Position numbers and translations under genes: made by a program. A DNA stretch of 64,000 nucleotides from Phycisphaerae bacterium (GTDB lineage Bacteria > Chloroflexota > Anaerolineae > 4572-78 > J111): the NCBI GenBank assembly GCA_028285035.1, contig JANQQF010000099.1:1-64000 (forward strand), read 5' to 3'. Shown one piece after another: positions 33,571 to 42,462 of this stretch (the first letter of the stretch is position 1; every line of letters begins with the position of its first letter). Below the pieces are notes generated by a model. That model saw only the letters and a list, made by a program, of their open reading frames with translations, did not search any database and was not told where the DNA came from.

Positions 33571-33626
33571 AGAATGTCATGCTCGAATGGTTTTGTCGGG
33601 CATCCACTGGTTGTGAACGATGGAGG
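33571..33626. repeat. Dispersed repeat family B, copy 1
   Basis: The core TGGTTTTGTCGGGCATCCAC (33588-33607) is identical in a second copy at 59097-59180, and flanking bases also agree (TGTCATG before and ATGGA after). The remaining sequence differs. It lies in the gene-free gap between tandem copy 3 and the alpha/beta hydrolase gene. Confidence 0.8.
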
Positions 33627-33701
33627 CTGGCTATGGAAGCCACAGCACAAAAATATGCTTCGGTTGAAATGATATAGGCGTTTATTTTGGTGCCTTTGTG
33701 T

Positions 33702-34523
33702 TTACTTTTGTAGCTTCCCCCAAAATTCCTCAATCACCGCCAAACACACTTCGGTTTGATCTTGATGAATGGCGTGCCCGGCATCTTTGATGAGCACCGA
33801 CTGACTTTGCTGCAAATGGCCAATAGCAAAAGCGACATCTTCATCTCTCATCACCTGCTGAATTTCTGGGTCAGCTTGCATCAGCAGCGCTGGACAAGTA
33901 ACTTGTGCCAGAATCCTGGTAAAATCAAAATCGACGGGCAAGCGACGGTCAAGGATGCTCATCAAGACATCGGGATCGACTTGAAATAGCTCTTCTGCTC
34001 GGTCACGCCGGGCTGGCGATAATTCCGGGGCGTCACCCTGCATGACTTGACACATTGCCTCAAATGTGTCCACGCTGGTCACCCGTTTATGCAGTCTGGA
34101 GAAGTATTTTGGCTGAGGTGACTTTAGAAAACGAGGCGTGTCTCGTTCGATAAATGGGGCATCCATCATAATCAAAGCTTTAGCTCCCGTTGCGAGCTGG
34201 GCTGCAGTCCCCAACGCAACAAGTCCCCCCAATGAATGACCAATGATAACTAACGGACCATCAAGCTTGGCTTTGCTAAATGACACAACATCTCTAACAA
34301 AATCGATGATGGCATAGTGACCGGATTGATGGTCCGATTTGCCATGGCCACGTAAATCGCAGGCAAACAGATGCCACTGCTGACTAAGCTGGGGAATGAT
34401 CGAGGTGAACGTTTGCCAACGGGAGGTAACGCCGTGGATGAGAAGAAGAGTCGGTCCATTGGTGGGTCCTTCGGCATAGTTGAGGGTGAGTTCGCCAGTG
34501 TTGAATGATTTTTCGATGAGCAT
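33702..34523 (-). CDS. Alpha/beta hydrolase
   Basis: This 273-residue serine hydrolase has the standard fold. The oxyanion-hole strand is LLLIHGVTSRW, the nucleophile elbow is IGHSLGGL with the catalytic Ser, and the acid and His are in ADPEIQQVM and DAGHAIHQD. A lid region lies between. The substrate is unknown; esters or epoxide-like compounds are possible. The start ATG 34523 is preceded by AAGGATAAA, and the gene starts four bases after the stop of the small gene at 34528, so it lies last in a three-gene operon with that gene and the flavin oxidase. Confidence 0.88.
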   Translation of the reverse strand: MLIEKSFNTGELTLNYAEGPTNGPTLLLIHGVTSRWQTFTSIIPQLSQQWHLFACDLRGHGKSDHQSGHYAIIDFVRDVVSFSKAKLDGPLVIIGHSLGGLVALGTAAQLATGAKALIMMDAPFIERDTPRFLKSPQPKYFSRLHKRVTSVDTFEAMCQVMQGDAPELSPARRDRAEELFQVDPDVLMSILDRRLPVDFDFTRILAQVTCPALLMQADPEIQQVMRDEDVAFAIGHLQQSQSVLIKDAGHAIHQDQTEVCLAVIEEFWGKLQK

Positions 34524-34527
34524 CGAT

Positions 34528-34869
34528 TTATCCTTGTTTTATTAGCTTTGCTTCGAGGGCCGGGCGATGTCTAAACCAACCACGCCATTGGTCATAAGGG
34601 ATATGTTCTGGATGCCAGCGGGCATCGACCTTAAGAACACAAAGCCTGAGAAACCCGTGTCGACGCGGTTGGAGAACGCCTTGCCACAGAGTTTCGCCAT
34701 TCACGTCAATGATTGTTAAGTGGTCGCCCGCTCGTAAAATATACATTCCTGCACGATCCCAACCTCGTTCGTGGCTTTCGGTGTATCGTCCGTCTTGAAA
34801 GGTATGCCAATAGTCCCCCTCCATTCCCTGCTCATAATACTCTGAAATCCAACCCAAAAGCTCTGTCAT
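34528..34869 (-). CDS. Small conserved-looking protein of unknown function
   Basis: This 113-residue protein has no membrane segment and no Cys cluster. It is rich in Trp, Tyr, Arg and His (YYEQGMEGDYWHTF, WRGWFRHRP) and has a likely beta structure around AGMYILRAGDHLTIIDVNGE. It is translated in tandem between the flavin amine oxidase (7-base gap) and the hydrolase (4-base gap). That tight spacing suggests it works with them, perhaps as a subunit or in substrate handling. I could not assign a family. Confidence 0.65.
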   Translation of the reverse strand: MTELLGWISEYYEQGMEGDYWHTFQDGRYTESHERGWDRAGMYILRAGDHLTIIDVNGETLWQGVLQPRRHGFLRLCVLKVDARWHPEHIPYDQWRGWFRHRPALEAKLIKQG

Positions 34870-34876
34870 TGGTTAT

Positions 34877-36040
34877 CTACTGAAATCGTGCCAATGAAAA
34901 AGATGAAATATCATATGGGCTACACCCATCCAAAGCCAATTGTGATAAAATCTCGCCGATGGTGGCTGAATGCTTGAACCCGTGCCCTGTGCAAGGTGAG
35001 GCGACAATGACGCGTTCACTATCGGGATGAAAATCGATGACAAAATTACCATCGGTGGTGTTAGTGTACATACAAACGGCTGATTTGAGACAATTGTTGG
35101 TCAGACCATACAGGCGTCGCTCGACGTGCTTTTGATACATTGTTTCCACTTCTTCTGGCCCAACGGTTCGATTGATCGTTTCAGCGGTGGTTGCTTCCTC
35201 AAATTGCTCGGTTAACACTTTGACTCCGCGAGTACCGTCTGGTGTCGTGGGAAAAATAGCCATCATGTCATCAGCGTTTTGCCCCGTCCAGATGACCCAG
35301 GGAAACTTCTCAGGGGTATACTGGGTGATATCCTCGGCCTCAAACCAAAAAATGGCTTGACGATAAATCTTGACGTCGTTCTGCTTTAGTTTGGGGACAA
35401 ACTGGGTCATCCACGCTCCGGCGGAGAGGACTAACTTGTCCCCTGTGTACTGACCTTTGTCTGTCGTGACTGTGACCCCGTGTTGGTCGTATGAAAATTC
35501 GATGACGCGTTCATCTGTTTGCAGTGTTGCGCCTTGTTTTTTCGCCAATTGTAGTTGGGTGGCAATACATTTTTCAGACGACAAAACACCACTCTGAGGT
35601 TCAAAATAGGCAATTTCATCATCCTGAATTTTTAACATAGGAAGTTGTTTTTGTAAGTCTGAGGAGGCTAAGACTTTATGATCCAGCTCATATTGTTTAG
35701 CCAGCCCAGCGGTCGCTTTGATAAAATTGTCGTAGCCGTGAAATTCGCTGCTGCCTGTGGTGGGGCCGATAATGTATCCATCACAAGGGTGAAGGAGTTC
35801 GTTGCCACTGGCTTGTTCAAGCTCCTCCCAAATTTGATAGGCCCGCTTGATTAGCGGAATGTAGGCCGGGCCTTCACCGATAGCCCGGCGGGTAATCCGG
35901 CTTTCACCGTGTGATGAGCCAAGTTGGTGCGGGGGGTGAAACTGATCAATACCCAATACCTTGGCCCCGCGTTTGGTCAGTTGATATGAGGTAGCGCTGC
36001 CCATTGCGCCTAACCCTACAATAATCACATCATAATGCAT
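34877..36040 (-). CDS. Sarcosine oxidase/N-methyltryptophan oxidase-family flavoprotein
   Basis: This 387-residue flavoenzyme has an N-terminal FAD-binding loop IVGLGAMGSATSYQL, the MSOX-family loop GSSHGESRITRRA and a covalent-flavin Cys in the CMYTNTTDGNFVID segment. The C-terminal motif CTGHGFKHSATIGEILSQLA matches monomeric sarcosine oxidase and SolA. The enzyme should oxidise an N-methylated amino acid such as sarcosine or N-methyltryptophan, releasing formaldehyde and peroxide. The start is ATG 36040. It leads a three-gene operon on this strand. Its chemistry is related to the MttB-like gene at 10970, but the genes are 22 kb apart. Confidence 0.88.
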   Translation of the reverse strand: MHYDVIIVGLGAMGSATSYQLTKRGAKVLGIDQFHPPHQLGSSHGESRITRRAIGEGPAYIPLIKRAYQIWEELEQASGNELLHPCDGYIIGPTTGSSEFHGYDNFIKATAGLAKQYELDHKVLASSDLQKQLPMLKIQDDEIAYFEPQSGVLSSEKCIATQLQLAKKQGATLQTDERVIEFSYDQHGVTVTTDKGQYTGDKLVLSAGAWMTQFVPKLKQNDVKIYRQAIFWFEAEDITQYTPEKFPWVIWTGQNADDMMAIFPTTPDGTRGVKVLTEQFEEATTAETINRTVGPEEVETMYQKHVERRLYGLTNNCLKSAVCMYTNTTDGNFVIDFHPDSERVIVASPCTGHGFKHSATIGEILSQLALDGCSPYDISSFSLARFQ

Positions 36041-36130
36041 TTAGATTAACCTCGACATAAGTAAGGCGCGTATTTTAGTCTTGGAGGGGAGAGTTTGCAA
36101 AGTGCAAAGAAAAATCCATTTTACACTGCA

Positions 36131-39130
36131 CTAGCCCAACATCCGCTCAACAAGTCGATCCATCTCCTCTGAGGTGGGCGGGATAATATGAACTTGCAAG
36201 GGATATATCATTTCCAAGGCTTGCATTTCTTGATCTGGTAACGTGTCACGTAATTGCTGGAGCGTATGCTGAGCCCGGTCGCGAGTTTCCTCATTGCTGG
36301 CGGGATGGGTGAGGACTAAGCTCAAAAAGGCCATCGCTTGATTATAAGATTTCTCATGCGCATATGGCACAGCCAATCCTCCTAATGCGGCTAAAGCAAG
36401 CGGTGTTGCGCCAATGTTTCGGGCAATCATTACTGCCTCTTGATAATGTGCTCGGCTTAGAGCATACTCCTCAGTAGCACTGTAGATATGTCCTAGGTTG
36501 CTGAGGGCCACGGCAATACCACGCGGGTAATTAATTTTGCGACGTAAGTCCAGGCTTTCCTGTAACAAGGTTTTAGCCAAATCATAGTTGCCTGATCGAT
36601 ATTGGATATACCCTAAATTATTGAGGGCCATGGCGATGCCTTGTTTGTGTCCTAGTGATCGATAAATCGTCAAGCTCTCCTGTAATAGGGTTTGAGACTC
36701 CTCACTTTTGGTTTGATCCAACTGGTGCAGATCATAGGCCAAAAAGCTGAGGGCCCAAGCGATACCCCACCGATTGTTCGTTTCCCGATAAATTGTAAGC
36801 GCCTTTTCCAGATGCTTTTGTCCCAGGGCCGCTTGTCCCGTTTCTAGGGCTAAAATACCTAAAAAATGTAAGGTGGGGGCAGTATAACTGGGGCTATTTG
36901 TTTCGTGAAAGATGTCAAGACTGCGATCTAATGCATTCTGGGCTTGTTCATAACGACCCTGTCGTAATAAAAGCCAGCCCAGGTAGGTCAAAATTCGAGC
37001 CAATAGAATCATCGTTTCCGAAGACTGTGGTAGCTTACGGAGCATCGTTGCCGTTCGGCTGAATGTCTCCGCCCCCTCTTGGAAGCGGCTGTACATTGCA
37101 TAAAAAAACCATAGGGTTTCCAAGGCCTGGCCCATTAAATCCAGCTTTCGATTGACAACTGCCCAGCGCCACGCCGCCCGAATATTCTCAATTTCTTTGG
37201 CGATGGCTGCCAGCGTTTGGGGCTGTTTTTCTCCCATCCGGCTCGCCTGCCGCTCCCCCAGAAATTTTAGATAGTAATCGCAATGCAAATTTTGGCTCAA
37301 TTCGGCCAGTGTAGGATCGGCGCGTAATTTTTCGGCGATATATTGACGAAGTAGCTGGTGCATCTCATATCGCCCTGAAGTTCGCCGACTCAACATTGAC
37401 TTATCAACCAAAGTAGTGATTGTAGCCAAAGTTGCCCCAGTGACCTGTTCAATTGCTTCCCGTTGACACCCTCCCTGAAAAACGGATAGTTTTCGCAGGG
37501 TTTCCTGCTCTGCCTCAGTCAATAAGCGCCAAGAATATTCAAAGACATCCTGTAGATTTTGGTGTCGTTCGGGTAGATCCTGCAACGGACTGGTGAGAAT
37601 GTTGAGGCTGTTGGGCGTTTTGTTCATTTGCTCGATTTCGCGGGCAATTTCCTGGCAAGAAAGCATGTGTACCCAGGAGGTAGCCAGCTCAATACCAAGC
37701 GGCACCCCCTCCATGAGCTGGCAAATTCGAATGATGTGAGGCTTGTCCGCCTCTGTAAGCTTGAAGCCGGAATGAACGCGATAGGCGCGATGTAAAAATA
37801 GGGCAATGGCGCTGAATTCCTCAAATCCTTCGGCTTGGTGATTTTTAGGATATTTCATCCCCTTGATCTGCACCGCCCACTCTCCAGATAAATTAAGTCT
37901 CTCCCTAGAGGTGACCAAGATTTTGGTTTGGGTCGTCCAGTGAAGAATCTCACTGAGGATGCTGATTTTTTTTATCAAATGCTCTAGATTATCGAGCACC
38001 AACAACAACTGTCGATTTTTTAGATGGCTGACGAGCTGATGGGTGTGATCCGCTTGCTCATCAAGCGTTAGGTCAAGTGATTGGGCGATAGCTGGGATAA
38101 GGAAATCGGGTGAGCTGACCGAGGCCAACGGAACAAAAAACAGCCCGTCAGAAAAATCATCAACATGTTCGCGAGCAATTTGTACGGCTAATCGAGTTTT
38201 GCCGATGCCCCCAGGCCCAATCAGACTTACCAAACGACAGTCAGGATTTTTGAGGCGGGTGGTGATTTCGGCCAGTTCAGTCTTTCGCCCTAAAAATGGG
38301 GTGGGCTGGGCCGGGAAGTTGTGCAACTTTTCATTTTGAGAAGGCTCGGCTTCATCAGGGGATTGTGGAGATTGGAGTTGATTGCTTTGTATTTTTCGGA
38401 ATAGGTCAGTTGTCTCATCGGCTGGCTCTACCCCGAGCAAATCATCTAAAATATCTACACAGTGTTTGTACTGCTGTAAGGCGGCAGCTCGTTGACCATT
38501 GGCAGTATAGAGCCACATCAATTGACGATGGGCGAATTCATAGAACGGCTCCAGTTCTAACCAGCGTCGGGCGTAAAGAATGGCATTTTCAAAATCAGCC
38601 TGATCCTGCAAACATCGAACCAAGCGAGCCAAAGCACTGGTTAGGTCGTGCCGAAAGTTGTCGGTTTGGGTGGCCTGCCACTCGTCAAAAGCAAAACTAT
38701 CTCGTAGTGAGAAGCCAGCTAGAAAATCAGCTTGGTACAAGTCGATGGCTTGCGTCAGCAGCGGGATACATTTTGCTTCATCCTGACCAGTGAGTGATAG
38801 ACATTGACTCAGAAGCTGTCGGAATTGAACAATATCGATAGTTAAGGTGTTCGCTGGGTCTATTTCAATCGTTTCGCGATTGGCTTTTATCCAAGGCTCT
38901 AATCCCGCCTGCCTCAGGGTGACCAAGGTACGCCGTAAAGCAGCTCTTGCCCGCTTTTGATCCTGCTCCGGCCAAAGTAACGTGGCGAGGGTATTTCGGC
39001 TTTGTGGCCCCGAATGCACCGCCAAATAGGCCATTAGGGCAATGGCTTTATGGCGTTCTAGTTTTGCAGACTGACCCGCTTGCTCGAAACGCGGGGTACC
39101 AAACAAGTAAATTGAAGCATGTAACGTCAT
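36131..39130 (-). CDS. BTAD / NB-ARC / TPR transcriptional regulator (SARP-like)
   Basis: This protein of about 999 residues is a large signal-integrating regulator. Residues 1-95 are an OmpR-like winged helix; 96-245 are the bacterial transcriptional activation (BTAD) TPR region. Residues 275-620 form an NB-ARC ATPase with Walker A GPGGIGKTRLAVQ, sensor-like LLLVLDNLEHL and a TSRERL motif. Residues 650-960 are at least six TPR repeats (for example LGYIQYRSGNYDLAKTLLQE). It should assemble on ligand and ATP binding to activate target genes. ATG 39130 is preferred over TTG 39142; neither has a strong ribosome-binding site. The gene is alone, and no target is obvious. Confidence 0.9.
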   Translation of the reverse strand: MTLHASIYLFGTPRFEQAGQSAKLERHKAIALMAYLAVHSGPQSRNTLATLLWPEQDQKRARAALRRTLVTLRQAGLEPWIKANRETIEIDPANTLTIDIVQFRQLLSQCLSLTGQDEAKCIPLLTQAIDLYQADFLAGFSLRDSFAFDEWQATQTDNFRHDLTSALARLVRCLQDQADFENAILYARRWLELEPFYEFAHRQLMWLYTANGQRAAALQQYKHCVDILDDLLGVEPADETTDLFRKIQSNQLQSPQSPDEAEPSQNEKLHNFPAQPTPFLGRKTELAEITTRLKNPDCRLVSLIGPGGIGKTRLAVQIAREHVDDFSDGLFFVPLASVSSPDFLIPAIAQSLDLTLDEQADHTHQLVSHLKNRQLLLVLDNLEHLIKKISILSEILHWTTQTKILVTSRERLNLSGEWAVQIKGMKYPKNHQAEGFEEFSAIALFLHRAYRVHSGFKLTEADKPHIIRICQLMEGVPLGIELATSWVHMLSCQEIAREIEQMNKTPNSLNILTSPLQDLPERHQNLQDVFEYSWRLLTEAEQETLRKLSVFQGGCQREAIEQVTGATLATITTLVDKSMLSRRTSGRYEMHQLLRQYIAEKLRADPTLAELSQNLHCDYYLKFLGERQASRMGEKQPQTLAAIAKEIENIRAAWRWAVVNRKLDLMGQALETLWFFYAMYSRFQEGAETFSRTATMLRKLPQSSETMILLARILTYLGWLLLRQGRYEQAQNALDRSLDIFHETNSPSYTAPTLHFLGILALETGQAALGQKHLEKALTIYRETNNRWGIAWALSFLAYDLHQLDQTKSEESQTLLQESLTIYRSLGHKQGIAMALNNLGYIQYRSGNYDLAKTLLQESLDLRRKINYPRGIAVALSNLGHIYSATEEYALSRAHYQEAVMIARNIGATPLALAALGGLAVPYAHEKSYNQAMAFLSLVLTHPASNEETRDRAQHTLQQLRDTLPDQEMQALEMIYPLQVHIIPPTSEEMDRLVERMLG

Positions 39131-39552
39131 TGTGCCCACCAACTGACTATTTTAAGAAAGTTTAGTAAATTTGCAATGCGATTTGGTAGCAAAGGATATT
39201 TCTTTCCAAAGCGATCAAGTATTTGGCAGAAAGTTTTAAGAAATAAACGACTGCTCAAAAACCGAAAATAGTTCTAAATATCGTCAATTTCGTGCCAAAT
39301 CTAGAAGTAAGCGGCCATATTGATCTCATTTTGCACAACAACCGCTATTCGCTACTTATCGATTTTTCTAAAACTTCTTGCCGTTTACTCAATTTCTTGA
39401 AAAATTATTGTGAATTTGATGGGTTTTCCTGAATTTTTTGAGAAAAGTGTAAAGTTTTCTTAAAAGTGAACGTTTCTGCAACGTTTTTGCAACGATGGGG
39501 GCCTATAATAGGACCATAGTTTGATGGTGTGTTACATGATGCAGGTGATTTT
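39131..39552. other. AT-rich intergenic region with 11-bp repeats and -10 element
   Basis: No gene is evident in this 422-base region. It holds the BTAD gene promoter on one side and, near its right end, a -10 TATAAT at 39504-39509 preceded by three 11-base direct repeats listed separately. The GC content is visibly lower than in the flanking genes. Confidence 0.7.
39469..39509 (+). promoter_or_regulatory. Three 11-bp direct repeats ahead of a -10 box
   Basis: AACGTTTCTGC (39469-39479), AACGTTTTTGC (39480-39490) and AACGATGGGGG (39491-39501) follow head to tail with an 11-base period and abut the -10 TATAAT at 39504. OmpR/PhoB-class activators bind such phased repeats in place of a consensus -35. 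The target gene is the response regulator at 39553. Confidence 0.6.
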
Positions 39553-39933
39553 ATGAAAAAGCGTATTTTATATGTTGATGACAATCCTAATAATCGACTA
39601 TTTGTCAAGCGGATTTTACGAAACGAAGGACACGAAATGCTTGAAGCTTGCGATGGTGAAAGTGGTTGGCATACAGCATTGCGAGAAATCCCCGATGTTA
39701 TTTTTACTGATCTCTTGATGCCAGGTTACGATGGCTTTGAACTAACCCGCCTTATCAAGGGTAATCCTAAAATTAGTCATATTCCAATTGTCATGTTAAC
39801 CGCTTATGGCAATTCTGAAACAGAGCGTATTGCTCGCGAAGCTGGCTCAGATGGCTTTCTGCATAAGCCAATGAATGTGGCCCAAATCCAAACGACATTA
39901 CGACAGTTTCTGGGGACCAGCCCAGTATTATAG
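39553..39933 (+). CDS. Single-domain response regulator
   Basis: This 126-residue protein is a receiver domain only. The acidic pocket is YVDDNPNN, the phospho-acceptor Asp is in VIFTDLLMPGYDG, the Thr switch is in VMLTAYG and the Lys in HKPMN. It lacks an output domain, so it acts as a phosphate shuttle, a CheY-like effector or an allosteric partner. ATG 39553, preceded by GCAGGTGA, is preferred to the longer start at 39529. A GNAT gene follows after 74 bases and may be co-transcribed. Phased 11-base repeats upstream suggest control by an OmpR-type regulator. Confidence 0.9.
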   Translation: MKKRILYVDDNPNNRLFVKRILRNEGHEMLEACDGESGWHTALREIPDVIFTDLLMPGYDGFELTRLIKGNPKISHIPIVMLTAYGNSETERIAREAGSDGFLHKPMNVAQIQTTLRQFLGTSPVL

Positions 39934-40007
39934 TTTTTCAATACATGAATAGGTGATGAGTTATTTGCCATAAACAGAGTACGACTTGACCCAAGGGAGA
40001 CCCGCAT

Positions 40008-40937
40008 ATGCTAACAGAAAAATCAGAAACTGCCTTCTCGCTAATCGCTGCAGACCAATTTACACTTGCTGAATTAACTGAAATTTACAACGAAACCCGC
40101 ACAGACTATGTTGTGCCAATGCCAATGAATGAAGCCAAAATGCGGGAATATATCGAGAATTATGATGTCGATTTGGCCCAATCAGTGGTGGCACATGGTG
40201 ATAAGCACGCCTACGGTTTGGGGATGCTTGGTGTGCGTAGGGATCAAACTTGGATTACTCGATTGGGTGTCACACCTTGGGGGCGTAGAAAACGAGCGGG
40301 ACAACGAATGATGGAGGCAATGCTGGCAAATTCTGTGAAAATCTGTGCCCAGACATCAATTTTGGAAGTGATTAAAGACAACGCGCCGGCCCATCGCCTC
40401 TTTCAAAAAATGGGGTTTGAAACCCAACGGGAGTTATTGGTTATTCGACGCCCTCCCATTCCGATTGATGATCAGGAGGTTGATCAGTCCTCCATCAAGG
40501 AAATTGATGAGTTAGCTTCCTTGGCATTGCTAGAAAAGCGGACAGATCTTCCCCCATCTTGGGTATCAGACACCCAATCCATGCAAAATGCAGGCGGGCT
40601 GCGCGGGCTGGTTGCTGATGTGCCTGATTTGGGACAGGGCTGGTTGGTCTATCAAGATACACCTTTTCAATTGAGCCGGATTGTGATTGAGACAGCCCCA
40701 GATGCTTCGCTTGAGGTTGCCTTTAAGCTGCTGACCGCCTTGCACAAATTGCATCCACGAAAAGATACAATGCTGGAAAATTTGTCGGCTGATGATAAGC
40801 ACTGGCCTGTATTTGAGGCTCTCGGCTATATGGTTGCCTTCACTCGAATTGAGATGTATTTACAGTTACAACAAATTTCATTATGTAAGAAACAAATCAA
40901 ACCAGAATTACGTGTGCCTGCTTTAGTTGAGGCGTAA
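40008..40937 (+). CDS. Double-module GNAT N-acetyltransferase
   Basis: This 309-residue cytoplasmic enzyme has two GNAT-like halves. The first, about residues 10-150, has the acetyl-CoA pyrophosphate loop RLGVTPWGRRKRAGQRMME and the motif-B end HRLFQKMGFETQ. The second, about 170-300, is more degenerate (LTALHKLHPRKDT, WPVFEALGYMVAFT) and may be structural. It probably acetylates a small amine; the acceptor is unknown. AAGGGAG precedes ATG 40008 at good distance. It is followed by a candidate intrinsic terminator at 40979-41012 and the MFS gene. Confidence 0.85.
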   Translation: MLTEKSETAFSLIAADQFTLAELTEIYNETRTDYVVPMPMNEAKMREYIENYDVDLAQSVVAHGDKHAYGLGMLGVRRDQTWITRLGVTPWGRRKRAGQRMMEAMLANSVKICAQTSILEVIKDNAPAHRLFQKMGFETQRELLVIRRPPIPIDDQEVDQSSIKEIDELASLALLEKRTDLPPSWVSDTQSMQNAGGLRGLVADVPDLGQGWLVYQDTPFQLSRIVIETAPDASLEVAFKLLTALHKLHPRKDTMLENLSADDKHWPVFEALGYMVAFTRIEMYLQLQQISLCKKQIKPELRVPALVEA

Positions 40938-40960
40938 AGCCTCACCGATCATAACTGGAT

Positions 40961-41012
40961 ACCATTCATAGCTGAATGCGGTTGTCCCCAATACGGAGAC
41001 AGCCGTTTTTAT
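40961..41012 (+). promoter_or_regulatory. Possible attenuator: antiterminator/terminator leader before MFS gene
   Basis: Hairpin 1 pairs ACCATTCA (40961-40968) with TGAATG plus GGT (40973-40982, one bulge). Hairpin 2 is terminator-like: CGGTTGTC (40979-40986) pairs with GACAGCCG (40998-41005, one G-U) around an 11-base loop and is followed by a T-rich run TTTTTATTTT. The two hairpins share bases 40979-40982 and cannot form together. The MFS start is only 26-32 bases beyond the T tract, which leaves no room for another promoter. Confidence 0.55.
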
Positions 41013-41037
41013 TTTCAAAAAGGAAAACAACTTATTC

Positions 41038-42462
41038 ATGAAAACGACATCTATCGCGGCTTCATCGCACTCAACCTTGACAAATCGTCGGTCCTCAGTG
41101 CCGTCGAACAATAACAACCAAACCGTTCTTTACGGCTTGATGGTTCCGTTTGTGATGGTTATTCTCAATTTGGTACTGTTCAATATCGCGCTACCAGCGA
41201 TCCGAGACAACTTCAATGTACAAGCCGATACCGTTGCTTGGCTGATTACGGCCTATATGGTGCCCTTTATGATCTCAATGCCGTTGTATGGACGTTTGGG
41301 GGATGAGCTAGACAAACAGCAGCTTTTTCTGTTTGGGATTGTGACGTTTTTGCTGGGCACCTTTGTCTCAACGTTGTCAGGAAGTTTTAGCCAACTGTTG
41401 GTGGGGCGAGCTATTCAAGGCTTGGGGGCAGCCAGTGTCGTGCCTTTGAGTATGGCCACGATTTCGCAAATTTTTCCTAGTACAGAGCAGGGTAAGGCGT
41501 TAGGCACCTGGAGTTCTGTGGGACCAATGACCGGGATTTTAGCGCCCTCCCTAGGTGGGTTGCTTATTGACTATATCAGTTGGCGAACCGTGTTCGGCCC
41601 TGTTTTGCTGGTTGGTTTTATTGCCGTTTGGATTGTGCGGAGTTATTTGCCTGACCAACAAACTTCGAGCCGTTCAGGTGTCCTACGCACCTTTGATTGG
41701 GGTGGGGTGGCTTTGCTGGGTCTAACGATGACCTTATTGACGTTTTACCTCTCTAGCCCAACCATCACTGGGGTTGTAGTCTTGCAAGATTGGCGGCTTC
41801 TCAGCTTAACCTTGATCTTTTTCGGAACATTTATCTTGTGGGAACGGCGTCAAGCTAAACCTTATGTATTTCTGTCTATTTTTAAGGACAGCGTTTTCAG
41901 CCGAGCTGCTTTTTCGGCTGGGGTACGCATGTTCGTGATGAGCGGGGTTGGGTTTCTTTTGCCGCTCTATTTGACGGACATTTACCAATTGAGTGCAACC
42001 TTTATCAGCTTCATTGTCATGGCGCACGCCGGAGCGTTGTTCACCACAATGCGCATTGGCGGACAATTGGCTGATCGCTGGAATAGCCGCCGACCCGTTA
42101 CAATTGGGATGATAACCCAATGTCTGGTGATGGTTGGTTTTGCCTTGCTGCCTGCCGATGCCCCACTTTGGTTTGTCGGGGGTGGCATGATTATGCACGG
42201 GTTAGGGGCTGGCCTCTCCCTGGCTGCCTTACATCGAGCTTCAATGGGACGGGTGCCGGAAGCGCAAGTGGGGATGGCTGCTGGGGTCTATAGTTTGGTT
42301 CGATTTATGGGGATGGGCCTGGGACCAATTTTGGCAGGTGTCGCCTTGCAGCAGGGTCTCAATCAAGGCCTGCTTATGATTGAGGCATACCACATTGTAT
42401 TTTGGATGATTGCTGGGGTGACGGTTTCTGGGATTGTTAGTGGGATTGGCTTACGAGCGTGA
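41038..42462 (+). CDS. MFS drug/metabolite efflux transporter, DHA2-type
   Basis: This 474-residue protein has about 14 membrane helices. The early helix IALPAIRDNF...AWLITAYMVPFMISMPLYGRLGDELD contains the DHA2 motif D1 (WLITAYM) and motif A (GRLGDELDKQ), and motif C is in PSLGGLLIDYISWRTVF. The family exports drugs or metabolites by proton exchange, as EmrB, QacA or LfrA do. AGGAAA is found upstream of ATG 41038. A leader with overlapping hairpins precedes it. Its 3' end overlaps the convergent HEAT-like gene by 12 bases. Confidence 0.9.
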   Translation: MKTTSIAASSHSTLTNRRSSVPSNNNNQTVLYGLMVPFVMVILNLVLFNIALPAIRDNFNVQADTVAWLITAYMVPFMISMPLYGRLGDELDKQQLFLFGIVTFLLGTFVSTLSGSFSQLLVGRAIQGLGAASVVPLSMATISQIFPSTEQGKALGTWSSVGPMTGILAPSLGGLLIDYISWRTVFGPVLLVGFIAVWIVRSYLPDQQTSSRSGVLRTFDWGGVALLGLTMTLLTFYLSSPTITGVVVLQDWRLLSLTLIFFGTFILWERRQAKPYVFLSIFKDSVFSRAAFSAGVRMFVMSGVGFLLPLYLTDIYQLSATFISFIVMAHAGALFTTMRIGGQLADRWNSRRPVTIGMITQCLVMVGFALLPADAPLWFVGGGMIMHGLGAGLSLAALHRASMGRVPEAQVGMAAGVYSLVRFMGMGLGPILAGVALQQGLNQGLLMIEAYHIVFWMIAGVTVSGIVSGIGLRA

